64,000 bases of DNA, from the NCBI RefSeq assembly GCF_044628455.1, contig NZ_JBIYZW010000001.1, positions 2,480,001-2,544,000 of the forward strand. Direction: 5' to 3'. Positions 37,504 to 45,792 of the stretch are shown one piece after another. Position 1 is the first letter of the stretch, and the number at the start of each line of letters is the position of its first letter. The translations under genes were made by a program, and so were the position numbers. Under the pieces are notes generated by a model. That model saw only the letters and a program-made list of their open reading frames with translations, made no database searches and was not told the DNA's origin. This DNA comes from Solirubrum sp044628455. GTDB taxonomy: Bacteria; Bacteroidota; Bacteroidia; Cytophagales; Hymenobacteraceae.

Positions 37504-38680
37504 CGTTGAAGGAAGAGTGAATGCGCAGCTGGTTGCTGAAAATCTTGATAAAGCCCTTCGCGTCGCGCGAATCCCAGGCGTTGTTCTCTTCGCCGTAGGT
37601 GGCCACCTTCGACTGCATCATGTCGAACTTGGACTCGATGCCCAGTAGCTCGAATTGGTAGGGTTTCAGCGCCAAGTACACCGTGCCCGACACCCGCTCT
37701 TGCGACGACTCCAGGAAGGCTTCCATGTCGCGCATCACCGGGTCGAGGTACTGCGCCTCGTGCAGCAGCGTGCCGTACCAGTTGGCGATGTAGTCCTTGT
37801 GCAGCAGCTGCCAGCGCGACGAAACGTGTTTTTCGAGCAGGTGGTGGCCCTTGATGAGAATCAGCGGCGCCGGCGCCTCGAAGCCCACGCGGCCCTTGAT
37901 GCCCAGGATGGTGTCGCCCACGTGGGTGTCGCGGCCGATGGCGTACTGCCCGGCCAGCTCGTTGAGCGCCACGATGAGGTCCACCGGCCGCATCTGCTCG
38001 CCGTTCAGCGCTACCGGCTCCCCTTTCTCGAAGGTGATGCTGATTTCCTGCGGCTCCTGCTTGCTCAGCTGCGTCGGCCAGGCCGACTCGGGCAGGCCCT
38101 GCCGCGAGGTCAGCGTCTCGACGCCGCCTACGCTGGTGCCCCAGATGCCCTTGTTGATGGAGTACTTGGCTTTTTCCCAGCTCATCTCCACGCCGTTGGC
38201 CTGCAGGTAGTCGATTTCCTGCTGGCGCGACAGGCCCAGGTCGCGGATGGGCGTGATGATTTCGGTGTTCGGCGAAATCACCGAGAAAGCCACGTCGAAG
38301 CGCACCTGGTCGTTGCCGGCGCCGGTGCTGCCGTGGGCAATGTAGTCGGCCTGGTTTTCGCGGGCGTACTCGGCCAGCGCCAGCGACTGAAACATCCGCT
38401 CCGCACTGACGCTCAGCGGGTAGGTGTCGTTTTTCAGCACATTCCCCGCCAGCAGGTAGCGCAGGCACTGCTGGTAGAACCGCTCTGTCACGTCAATCAC
38501 CTCGTGGCGCTTGGAGCCCATTTCGTAGGCGCGCTTTTCAATGCCGGCCAGCTCCTCCGGCGAGAAGCCGCCCGAGTTGACGATGACCGTGTGGACTTCC
38601 AGGCCCAGCTCCTTGGTCAGGTACACGACGCAGTAGGACGTATCCAGGCCGCCGCTGTAGGCGAGAACTACCTTTTTCAT
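37493..38680 (-). CDS. argG: Argininosuccinate synthase
   Basis: A 395-residue enzyme with the ATP-binding PP-motif AYSGGLDTSYC at residues 7-17, and the family blocks ADYIAHGSTGAGNDQVRFDV and EVHTVIVNSGG. It joins citrulline and aspartate using ATP. It lies 3 bp after the GNAT acetyltransferase gene and overlaps argC by 11 bp. Confidence 0.95.
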   Translation of the reverse strand: MKKVVLAYSGGLDTSYCVVYLTKELGLEVHTVIVNSGGFSPEELAGIEKRAYEMGSKRHEVIDVTERFYQQCLRYLLAGNVLKNDTYPLSVSAERMFQSLALAEYARENQADYIAHGSTGAGNDQVRFDVAFSVISPNTEIITPIRDLGLSRQQEIDYLQANGVEMSWEKAKYSINKGIWGTSVGGVETLTSRQGLPESAWPTQLSKQEPQEISITFEKGEPVALNGEQMRPVDLIVALNELAGQYAIGRDTHVGDTILGIKGRVGFEAPAPLILIKGHHLLEKHVSSRWQLLHKDYIANWYGTLLHEAQYLDPVMRDMEAFLESSQERVSGTVYLALKPYQFELLGIESKFDMMQSKVATYGEENNAWDSRDAKGFIKIFSNQLRIHSSFNDEN

Positions 38681-38683
38681 TTA

Positions 38684-39256
38684 TTACCGTTGGGGTTGTT
38701 CGATGAAGTCGATGGACGACTGGCTGAATTGGTCGTCGAGCTTGTCGTAGACCATGCCGGTGCACAGGCACATTTTGCGCTGGTTTTCCTGCAGGATGGG
38801 GTAGTTCTTGCAGGCCGAGCAGCCCTTCCAGAAGTCGTCCGACTGGGTCAGTTCGGGAAACGTGACGGGGCGGTAGCCCAGCTCGGTGTTGATTTTCATG
38901 ACCGCCGCCGAGGTGGTAATGCCGAAAATCTTGGCCTGCGGGTACTTGGTGCGTGACAGCTCAAACACGCGGTGCTTGATGGCGCGCCCCAGCCCTTCCT
39001 TGCGCAGCTCGGTGTTCACAATCAGCCCGGAGTTGACCACGAACTTGGCGTCTTCGAAGGTTTCGATGTAGCAGAAACCCGCCAGCTGCCCGTCGATGAA
39101 GGCGATGATGGCGTCACTCCGCTCCATCTTCTTTTTCAGGTAGTTAGGGTCGCGCTTGGCAATACCCACCCCGCGCTGCCGGGCCGATTCCTCGTACCAT
39201 TGACAAAGCGTGTCCACGTACTGCGCGTCGGCAGCCTCAGCAACTCGTAAAATCAT
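38684..39256 (-). CDS. GNAT acetyltransferase, probable N-acylglutamate synthase, with a four-Cys motif
   Basis: A 190-residue GNAT protein. The acetyl-CoA site is seen in LIVNTELRKEGLGRAIKHRV (residues 79-98). It is first in the minus-strand arg operon, 3 bp before argG. As no argA or argJ is visible in the window, it is the best candidate for the N-acyl-glutamate-forming step that feeds ArgB. The C-terminal part has Cys146, Cys149, Cys163 and Cys165 (CSAC...CLC), which could bind a metal or act as a redox switch; this is not part of the core GNAT fold. The substrate and acyl donor remain inference. Confidence 0.75.
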   Translation of the reverse strand: MILRVAEAADAQYVDTLCQWYEESARQRGVGIAKRDPNYLKKKMERSDAIIAFIDGQLAGFCYIETFEDAKFVVNSGLIVNTELRKEGLGRAIKHRVFELSRTKYPQAKIFGITTSAAVMKINTELGYRPVTFPELTQSDDFWKGCSACKNYPILQENQRKMCLCTGMVYDKLDDQFSQSSIDFIEQPQR

Positions 39257-39820
39257 CGGGAAGGAGACAATGGTGCCGGCCCCACAAGGGGCGCGGCAGA
39301 AAGTCAGGACTCAGGAAAAAACAGCAGATGTACGCTTCAGGTACGCGGCGCTACGAGCCCCGATGGGCGGTAGCAACGACCAGCCCGCTTCTAGGTGAGC
39401 GGCCGGTATCCGGGAAGGGTGCCAGGGAAAGTTGGCGGGGCGGGCAAGGCTTGCAAAAGCCTTGCTCAGGCGGGGCGCTTGCGTCTACCCACCATCAGTA
39501 CATGGACCGCGTCCTACACTCGTGTCAGTCAGTTGTTCGTCGGTTAGCTCTTCTTGTGTCCGCTGCTGGCAGCGGGTCCGCCGGTTTCAAAAACGCACGC
39601 GGGGGTCGGCACGCCAGCTCTAGGCTGGCATAATTCGCACGATCAGGTTTGATCGTCGCTGGTGCGCAAGAGAAGAGAAACGAATCATTGACGGGCTTCA
39701 ATGCCGCTAAGCGGCCAGAGGCAATTTCTGCGGCTTAAACTGAGGTGTGCCGCGAAATCGTTGCAAAACTAGAGGTTTTTTTTCGGAAACTTTGCGGCCC
39801 CGGCCGGCCCATTTCCGCGT
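39257..39820. other. Long non-coding interval between the divergent arg units
   Basis: No gene is supported here. Hairpin-forming words include GCAAGGCTT-GCA-AAAGCCTTGC (about 39444-39465), GCCAGC-TCTAG-GCTGGC (39613-39629) and CGATCA-GGTT-TGATCG (about 39640-39655). A possible minus-strand -7 box TAGTTTTG lies at 39764-39771, about 510 bp before the GNAT start. If it is used, the arg operon mRNA would have a long structured leader. I compared the region by eye with tmRNA, RNase P RNA and 6S RNA and saw none of their conserved cores. Confidence 0.4.
39787..39794 (+). promoter_or_regulatory. Possible -7 box of the argB operon
   Basis: AAACTTTG differs from TAnnTTTG only at the first base; a TTG lies about 23 bp upstream at 39761-39763. 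Transcription from here would begin near 39800 and include the short leader ORF at 39821-39859. Confidence 0.4.
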
Positions 39821-39859
39821 ATGAACCGCGTCTGGCGGGCCGCTGAAACGCGTAGTTGA
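39821..39859 (+). CDS. Putative 12-residue leader peptide with three Arg codons
   Basis: ATG at 39821 opens MNRVWRAAETRS, then TGA at 39857-39859. Three of twelve residues are Arg (codons CGC, CGG, CGT). Immediately downstream are alternative pairings and a T-run before argB (39836-39917). A leader peptide for an arginine attenuator is inferred. A chance short ORF in GC-rich DNA remains possible. Confidence 0.35.
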   Translation: MNRVWRAAETRS

Positions 39860-39917
39860 TTGGATTTCGGCCTGATACGTTCGCCGGAAAGCCGCTTTTT
39901 TTCGTGCTGATTTTTTG
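39836..39917 (+). promoter_or_regulatory. Candidate transcription attenuator upstream of argB
   Basis: GGCCG (about 39838-39842) can pair with CGGCC (39868-39872). The CGGC part of the latter can instead pair with GCCG at about 39882-39885 in TTTCGGC...GCCGGAAA, followed by GCCGCTTTTTTT (T-run ending 39901) and a second T-run (39911-39916) that abuts the argB ATG. This is the arrangement of competing antiterminator and terminator stems. The stems are short, so the call is tentative. Confidence 0.35.
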
Positions 39918-40700
39918 ATGAGGGAAGGCCTGAAAGTATTCAAGATTGGCGGTGGCATCCTCGACGACGAGGCCCAGCTGCGCCGCTTCGCCGCCGAGTT
40001 CAGTTGCGTGCCGGGCCGCAAGATCCTGGTACACGGCGGCGGCAAGGGCGCCAGCCAGATGCTGCAGGAGCTGGGCATTGCGCCCCAGATGGTGCAGGGC
40101 CGCCGCGTCACCGACGCGGCCACGCTCGACGTGGTGACCATGTTCTACGCTGGCAAAACCAACAAGCAGCTGGTGGCTTTGCTGCAGGCCGGCGGCACCA
40201 ACGCCCTGGGCCTCTCCGGCGCCGACGGCAACGTGATTCGGGCCGAGCGGCGGCCGGTGCGGGAAATCGACTACGGCTTCGTGGGCGACCTGGCCGCAGA
40301 CAGCGTCGACACCGACCTGCTGCACACGCTGCTGACGGCCGGCCTCACGCCCGTGCTCTGCGCCATCACCCACGACGGCCGGGGCCAGCTGCTGAACACC
40401 AACGCCGACACCATTGCCAGCACGGTAGCCCAGGCGCTGGCCGCCCGCTACGCCGTGGAGCTGCACTTCTGCTTTGAGAAAGACGGCGTGCTGGCCGACG
40501 TCAACGACGCAGGCTCGGTGATTCCGCGCATCGCGCCCGCCCAGTACCAGCAGCTCAAGGCCGCGGGAGCTATTGCCGCCGGCATGATTCCCAAGCTCGA
40601 CAACGCCTTCGCCGCCCTCGAGGCGGGCGTAGAGCAGGTCGTCATCGAGCACGCGCTGAAAATCAACGAGCCCGTCAAGACCGTGCTATGCCGGAGCTGA
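39918..40700 (+). CDS. argB: N-acetylglutamate kinase
   Basis: A 260-residue amino-acid kinase. FKIGGGILDD at residues 8-17, ILVHGGGKGASQML, the substrate loop GRRVTDAATLDVVTM and ADTIASTVAQALAA are typical. It phosphorylates N-acyl-glutamate. The ATG at 39918 follows a T-run without an obvious Shine-Dalgarno sequence, which is normal in Bacteroidota. It starts the plus-strand arg unit and overlaps the next gene by 13 bp. Confidence 0.95.
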   Translation: MREGLKVFKIGGGILDDEAQLRRFAAEFSCVPGRKILVHGGGKGASQMLQELGIAPQMVQGRRVTDAATLDVVTMFYAGKTNKQLVALLQAGGTNALGLSGADGNVIRAERRPVREIDYGFVGDLAADSVDTDLLHTLLTAGLTPVLCAITHDGRGQLLNTNADTIASTVAQALAARYAVELHFCFEKDGVLADVNDAGSVIPRIAPAQYQQLKAAGAIAAGMIPKLDNAFAALEAGVEQVVIEHALKINEPVKTVLCRS

Positions 40701-41755
40701 GCGCCCTCACCGACGCGACCACCGCGCTACTTATTGAGCTGATTCGCACGCCCTCGTTTTCGCGGGAAGAAGGCCCCACGGCCGATTTGCTGGTGGACTT
40801 CCTGCGCCGCCACGGCGCCGCGCCGCAGCGCGCGGGTCACAACGTGTGGGCCCGGAACCGGCACTTCGACCCGGCCAAGCCCACCATCCTGCTCAACTCC
40901 CACCACGACACGGTGAAGCCCGGCGCCTCCTGGACCTACGACCCGTTTGGGGCGGTGCTGGTGGGCGAGCAACTGATTGGGTTGGGCAGCAACGACGCGG
41001 GTGCTTCGGCGGTGAGTTTGCTGGCCACGTTTCTGCACTTTCAGGAGCGCGCCGATCTGGCCTTCAACCTGATTTGCGCCATTACGGCCGAGGAGGAAAT
41101 TTCCGGCACCGGCGGCATCCGCAGCATCCTGCCGCAGCTGGGCCGCCTCGACCTGGGCATTGTGGGCGAGCCGACGCAGATGCAGCTGGCCGTGGCCGAA
41201 AAGGGCTTGGTGGTGCTCGACTGCGTGGCCCACGGCCGCAGCGGCCACGCCGCCCGCGACGAAGGCGAAAACGCGCTTTACAAAGCTGTGGATGATATCA
41301 GCTGGCTGCGCAGCTACCAGTTTCCGGAAACCTCGCCCCTGCTGGGTCCGGTGAAGATGACCGTGACGCAGGTGCAGGCCGGCTCGCAGCACAACGTGGT
41401 ACCCGACCGTTGCAGCTTCGTGGTGGACGTGCGCACCAACGAGTGCTACTCCAACGAGCAGGTAGTGGCTACGCTGCGCCAGCATATGCAGTCCGAGGTC
41501 ACGCCGCGCTCCACCCACCTCAACTCCTCGGGCATTGCGCCGCAGCACCCGCTGGTGCAGCGCGCACTGGCACTGGGCCGCCAAACCTTCGGCTCAGCCA
41601 CCCTGTCCGACCAGGCAGTGCTGCCCTTTGCCACCGTAAAAATCGGCCCCGGCGACTCGGCCCGCTCGCACACGCCCGACGAGTACATCCTGCTCAGCGA
41701 ACTGCGCGCGGGCATCGAGGGCTACATCAACCTACTGGAAGGCTTTAGCTTCTGA
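40688..41755 (+). CDS. argE: M20 family deacylase, probable N-acyl-citrulline/N-acetylornithine deacetylase
   Basis: A 355-residue M20 metallopeptidase-fold enzyme. The metal site is visible: SHHDTV, GSNDAGAS, the catalytic TAEEEIS, GEPT and a late His in SHTPDEYI. It overlaps argB by 13 bp and ends 4 bp before argH. Because the carbamoyltransferase here acts on N-acyl-ornithine, the physiological substrate is expected to be N-acyl-citrulline, released as citrulline for ArgG. That is pathway inference; the fold call is firm. Confidence 0.85.
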   Translation: MPELSALTDATTALLIELIRTPSFSREEGPTADLLVDFLRRHGAAPQRAGHNVWARNRHFDPAKPTILLNSHHDTVKPGASWTYDPFGAVLVGEQLIGLGSNDAGASAVSLLATFLHFQERADLAFNLICAITAEEEISGTGGIRSILPQLGRLDLGIVGEPTQMQLAVAEKGLVVLDCVAHGRSGHAARDEGENALYKAVDDISWLRSYQFPETSPLLGPVKMTVTQVQAGSQHNVVPDRCSFVVDVRTNECYSNEQVVATLRQHMQSEVTPRSTHLNSSGIAPQHPLVQRALALGRQTFGSATLSDQAVLPFATVKIGPGDSARSHTPDEYILLSELRAGIEGYINLLEGFSF

Positions 41756-41759
41756 CAAT

Positions 41760-43064
41760 ATGAAAATCTGGGACAAAGGCATTGCCGTCGACAAGAAGAT
41801 TGAGCAGTTCACCGTGGGCCGCGACCGGGAGCTGGATTTGTACCTGGCCCGCTTCGACGTGCAGGCCTCGCGGGCGCAGGCCAACATGCTGGCCCAGGCC
41901 GGGCTGATTTCCGCAGCCGAAAACGCGCAGCTACAGCAGGGCCTGGGCGAGCTGGCCGCGCAGATCGAGGCCGGCACGTTCCGCATCGAGGAGAGCTTCG
42001 AGGACGTGCACTCCAAAATCGAGTCCTACCTGACCGAAACGTTTGGCGACGCAGGCAAGAAGATTCATACCGCCCGCTCGCGCAACGACCAGGTGCTCAC
42101 CGCCATTCAGCTGTTTCTGAAGGACTACACCCGGCAGGCCGCGGGACTGATGCTGGAGCTGGTGCGCGTGCTGCTGCGCAAGGCCGAGCAGCACCAGGCC
42201 GACCTGATGCCCGGCTACACGCACTTTCAGGCGGCCATGCCCAGCTCGTTCGGGCTGTGGTTTTCGGCCTACGCCGAGCACCTGCTGCTCGACCTGGCCT
42301 TGTTTGAGGCCGCCCACACCGTGGCCGACCAGAACCCGCTGGGCTCGGGCGCGGGCTTTGGCAGCTCGTTCCCCATCGACCGGGAAATGACGACCCGCGA
42401 AATGGGCTTCGGCAGTCTGGCCGTGAGCAGCGTGGGCGCGCAGATGCTACGCGGCAAAACCGAGAAAACCCTGGCCTTTGCCCTGGCCGGCGTGGCCGGC
42501 ACGCTTTCAAAAATGGCCTACGACCTGGTGCTCTACAACTCCCAGGACCTGGCTTTTGTGGAGCTGCCAGCGGCCTTTACCACCGGCTCCAGCATCATGC
42601 CCCACAAGAAAAACCCCGACGTGTTTGAGCTGATCCGGGCCCGCTGCAACGCCCTGCAGGCCCTGCCCAACACCCTGATGCTGGCCACCAGCAACCTGCC
42701 CAGCGGCTACCACCGCGACTTTCAGATTCTGAAGGAAATTCTGTTCGAGCCCATGCAGCAGCTGCTGGGTATTCTGGACATGCTGCTGTTTGCTTTGCCC
42801 GAGCTGAAAATCAAGCCCGACCTGCTCAACCAGGCCAAGTACGAAGGCGTGTTCTCGGTGGAAAACATCAACCAGCTGATTCAGGCCGGCGTGCCCTTCC
42901 GCGAGGCCTACGTGCAGGTGGGCCAGGCCGTGGAAGCCGGCCGCTACGTGCCGCAGAAAACCTTCCGCACCACCCACCTGGGCAGCATTCACAACCTGGG
43001 CCTGGCCGAAATCGACGCCAAAGTGCAGCAGCTCATCCACACCAGCCGGGTGCTGCAGCCCTAG
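41760..43064 (+). CDS. argH: Argininosuccinate lyase
   Basis: A 434-residue member of the fumarase/aspartase superfamily. The signature loop GSSIMPHKKNPDVFELIR lies around residues 276-293 and holds the catalytic Ser. HTARSRNDQVLTAIQLFLKD and GYTHFQAAMPSSFGLW are also typical. It splits argininosuccinate into arginine and fumarate. It is the last gene of the plus-strand argB unit. Confidence 0.95.
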   Translation: MKIWDKGIAVDKKIEQFTVGRDRELDLYLARFDVQASRAQANMLAQAGLISAAENAQLQQGLGELAAQIEAGTFRIEESFEDVHSKIESYLTETFGDAGKKIHTARSRNDQVLTAIQLFLKDYTRQAAGLMLELVRVLLRKAEQHQADLMPGYTHFQAAMPSSFGLWFSAYAEHLLLDLALFEAAHTVADQNPLGSGAGFGSSFPIDREMTTREMGFGSLAVSSVGAQMLRGKTEKTLAFALAGVAGTLSKMAYDLVLYNSQDLAFVELPAAFTTGSSIMPHKKNPDVFELIRARCNALQALPNTLMLATSNLPSGYHRDFQILKEILFEPMQQLLGILDMLLFALPELKIKPDLLNQAKYEGVFSVENINQLIQAGVPFREAYVQVGQAVEAGRYVPQKTFRTTHLGSIHNLGLAEIDAKVQQLIHTSRVLQP

Positions 43065-43076
43065 TCCGGCGGCCGG

Positions 43077-43676
43077 CTACTCCGTCACCCAGCTCACTTT
43101 TTCCTCCACGGGCCGGCGGATGTTGCGGCCGGGCTCCTGCTGCACGTAGCCCAGCGAGAAAAAGCCCAGCAGCCGGTCGTGCAGGCCCAGGCCGAAAAAG
43201 GGCTTGGCGGCTTCCAGGTAGGTGATGCCGCCGCTGGCCCAGTAGCCCCCCAGCCCGTAGGCCGTGGCCGTGAGGTGCAGGTTCTGCACGGCGCAGGCCA
43301 CGGCTTCGATTTCCTCGACTTCGGGCACTTCGGGGTGGCGCTTCAGGCCGATGGCAATGACGTGGGAGCACAGCATAGGCCCGTCCTTGAGCTTGCGGTA
43401 TTTCTTTTCGTCGGCCCGCTCGCCCAGGTGCTCCAGGTAGAGCGCGGCCTGAAAGTCGGCCAGTCTCCGCAGCCCCGCCCCGCTGAACACCACGAAGCGC
43501 CAGGGCTCGGTGCGCTTGTGCGTGGGCGCCCAGTTGGCGTTTTCCAGCATCTGCCGCACAATGCTGTCGGGCACCGGCTGGCCGGGCACAAACTGCGGTG
43601 GGTGAATGCTGCGCCGGGCGCGCACCAGGCGGTTGAACTGCTCGGGGTCGAAGGGAAGCGGGTCGGCAGGAGTCAT
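43077..43676 (-). CDS. Nitroreductase family protein
   Basis: A 199-residue FMN oxidoreductase. RARRSIHPPQFVPG, the FMN-region ANWAPTHKRTEPWRFVVF, ASGGITYLEAAKPFFGLG and LGFFSLGYVQ match the nitroreductase fold. It is convergent with argH (12-bp gap) and not related in role. The start at 43676 is set by the family N-terminus, and a -7-like TACCTTAG on the minus strand lies at 43705-43712. The substrate is unknown. Confidence 0.85.
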   Translation of the reverse strand: MTPADPLPFDPEQFNRLVRARRSIHPPQFVPGQPVPDSIVRQMLENANWAPTHKRTEPWRFVVFSGAGLRRLADFQAALYLEHLGERADEKKYRKLKDGPMLCSHVIAIGLKRHPEVPEVEEIEAVACAVQNLHLTATAYGLGGYWASGGITYLEAAKPFFGLGLHDRLLGFFSLGYVQQEPGRNIRRPVEEKVSWVTE

Positions 43677-43819
43677 GGCGGGCAGAAAAAGGCGGCGAAT
43701 GGGGCTAAGGTACGCCCCCGGCCCGGCTGGCGGGCACCGAAAACTTTCCGGCTTTGGTGCAACCCCGGGCCGGGCCGGCGGCTCCCCCATACAAATTACC
43801 CGCTTTTTTGCCTGCTGCT

Positions 43820-44344
43820 ATGCTAAAACGTTACGCGCTGCTGCTTTCCGCCGGCCTGCTGAGCCTGGGCTTGTCGGGCTGCTGGATTCAAATTGACGAG
43901 GGAGAACCCCTGCCGCCCCGCTACCGGCCCATCCTCATGTCGCGGGCCTCGCTGGAGCAGGCCGTGACCCTGCAGCCGGCCCGCGCGCTGCACAACACCG
44001 GCAAAATCTACCTCCAGGGCCGCTACCTGTTCATCAACGAGCGGTACGAGGGCCTGCACATCATCGACAACCAGGATCCGAGCCAGCCGCGCAACGTGGG
44101 TTTTGTGCGCATTCCCGGCAACCTCGACGTGTCGATGCGCGGCGGGCTGCTCTACGCCGACAATGCCGTGGACCTGGTGACCCTGGACGTGAGCGACCCG
44201 GCGCAGGTGCGCGTGCGCAGCCGGGTGCGCGGGGCCTTTCCCGAGCTGGCCCCGCCCGAGCCCACCAACCTCGAGCCCGAGTTCATGCCCGAAAACCGCC
44301 CCGCCGACGCCGTAGTCGTGGGCTGGCAAGCCATCAACCAGTAG
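43820..44344 (+). CDS. LVIVD-repeat-like lipoprotein
   Basis: A 174-residue lipoprotein (lipobox LSGC) with beta-propeller-like strands of the LVIVD type: GRYLFINERYEGLHIIDNQD and AVDLVTLDVSDPAQVRVRS. It is followed after 4 bp by a second lipoprotein of the same kind and then by an outer-membrane-type protein, so the three form an envelope operon. No enzymatic motif is seen; the function is unknown. Confidence 0.75.
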   Translation: MLKRYALLLSAGLLSLGLSGCWIQIDEGEPLPPRYRPILMSRASLEQAVTLQPARALHNTGKIYLQGRYLFINERYEGLHIIDNQDPSQPRNVGFVRIPGNLDVSMRGGLLYADNAVDLVTLDVSDPAQVRVRSRVRGAFPELAPPEPTNLEPEFMPENRPADAVVVGWQAINQ

Positions 44345-44348
44345 CCTC

Positions 44349-45101
44349 ATGTCTGTTTCCGCCATTCTGCGCGCCTGCGCGCTGCTGCTGACCCTGGCCA
44401 CGCTGCCGGGCTGCGACAACGCCGACTCGGCCAGCCCCCGCATGGGCGCCGACAACGGCAAGGCCGGCTCCATGGCCCGCTTCGCCGTGCTGGGCAACAC
44501 CCTCTACACCGTCGACGGCCAAAGCCTGCGCGTGTTCGACCTGAGCAACCCGGCCGCTCCCGTACCCGCGGGCCAGACGCCGCTGGGTGTGGGCATCGAA
44601 ACCATTTTCCCGCAGGCGCCCTACCTGTTCATCGGCACCCAGATGGGCATGTTCGTGTTCGACGCCTCCAACCCGCTGCAGCCCCGGCAGCTGAGCTTTT
44701 ACCGGCACGCCGTGAGCTGCGACCCGGTGGTGGTCGACGGCCGCTACGCCTACCTGACCTTGCGCGAGGGCCGCACCTGCGGCGGCGGCATCAACCAGCT
44801 GCAGGTTATCGACCTGCAGGACCTGAACGCCCCGCGCCTGGCCCAGAGCTACCCCATGACCAAGCCCTACGGCCTGGGCACCGAAGACCAGTCGCTGTTT
44901 GTGTGCGACGACGGCCTGAAGGTGTTCGACACCCGCCTCAGCCCCACGCTCACCCAAACCGAGCACCACGCCATCGAGGCCTACGACGTAATTCCCGATC
45001 AAGGCCGTTTATTTGTCATCGGGCCCGGAGGCCTGTACCAATACCAGCACAGCGGCGGCCGCCTCACCCGGCTGAGCGTGCTGCCCATCACGCCGCGCTA
45101 G
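44349..45101 (+). CDS. LVIVD-repeat lipoprotein
   Basis: A 250-residue lipoprotein (lipobox LPGC) with several LVIVD-type blades: NTLYTVDGQSLRVFDLSNPA, APYLFIGTQMGMFVFDASNP, QLQVIDLQDLNAP and LFVCDDGLKVFDTRL. A surface beta-propeller scaffold is likely. It has its own signal peptide, so it is a separate protein from the shorter LVIVD protein before it, not the second half of a broken gene. Confidence 0.8.
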   Translation: MSVSAILRACALLLTLATLPGCDNADSASPRMGADNGKAGSMARFAVLGNTLYTVDGQSLRVFDLSNPAAPVPAGQTPLGVGIETIFPQAPYLFIGTQMGMFVFDASNPLQPRQLSFYRHAVSCDPVVVDGRYAYLTLREGRTCGGGINQLQVIDLQDLNAPRLAQSYPMTKPYGLGTEDQSLFVCDDGLKVFDTRLSPTLTQTEHHAIEAYDVIPDQGRLFVIGPGGLYQYQHSGGRLTRLSVLPITPR

Positions 45102-45102
45102 C

Positions 45103-45792
45103 ATGAGAATACCGCTACCCCAACCCGGCACGCTGGCCGCCGGCCTGCTGCTGACCTGCAGCCTGGGGGCCCGGGCGCAGCAGCGGCCCCCGGCTCCGGC
45201 CGCCACCCAGTCTGCCCGCACGGTTATTCTCAAGTCCAGCGCCCTGCAGCTGCTGGCCCGGGGCTACCACCTCGAAGTTGAAAAAGCGTTGCGCCCCCAC
45301 CAAAGCCTGGGGCTCACGGCCCAGCTTTACCGCGGCACGGTGCTCGAAATTACGGCCAGCAGCACCCGGCGCGACAACGAGCAGGTGCGCGGCTACGGCG
45401 CCGAACTGCTGCACCGCGTGTACCTGAGCCCCGGCCTGCCGCCGCTCACCGGCTTCTACCTGGGCTACGGCCCGCACTTCCAGCGCTTCGACCTCGCGTT
45501 CCGGCAAAACGGCTGGCAGGAGCAGCTGGGTGAAGATGGCCTGCTCTACTACCAGTACGGCCCGGTTGACTACACCGAAACCATTCACCGCTACGGCGCC
45601 ACGGCCGTAGCCGGCTTCCAGGATTTGCTCGAAGGCACCCGCATCAGCCTCGACTTGTACGTGGGCGTGGGCTACCGCCGCAGCGACTTCCGCTCCAAGC
45701 TTGCCGAAAGCCACTACCGCTCCGGTTTGCTCGACTACGGCCACCGCGGCTTCTACCTGCCCGCCGGCTTCAAAATCGGCTTCATGCTGTAG
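45103..45792 (+). CDS. Outer-membrane beta-barrel-like hypothetical protein
   Basis: A 229-residue exported protein (signal peptide ending GARAQ) with alternating beta strands: GLTAQLYRGTVLEITAS, GFYLGYGPHFQRFDLAF and RISLDLYVGVGYRRSDF, ending in FKIGFML with a C-terminal hydrophobic residue as in outer-membrane barrels. It starts 1 bp after the LVIVD lipoprotein stop and overlaps the convergent DUF72 gene by 11 bp. Function unknown. Confidence 0.72.
   Translation: MRIPLPQPGTLAAGLLLTCSLGARAQQRPPAPAATQSARTVILKSSALQLLARGYHLEVEKALRPHQSLGLTAQLYRGTVLEITASSTRRDNEQVRGYGAELLHRVYLSPGLPPLTGFYLGYGPHFQRFDLAFRQNGWQEQLGEDGLLYYQYGPVDYTETIHRYGATAVAGFQDLLEGTRISLDLYVGVGYRRSDFRSKLAESHYRSGLLDYGHRGFYLPAGFKIGFML

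Noticed and set aside
39257..39820. tmRNA, RNase P RNA or 6S RNA in the arg intergenic region
   Set aside because: None of the conserved core words or a CCA-ending acceptor stem could be found; retained only as an unexplained structured interval.
43820..45101. One LVIVD gene split by a frameshift
   Set aside because: Both halves have their own signal peptide and lipobox, with a normal stop and a 4-bp gap, so they are two genes.
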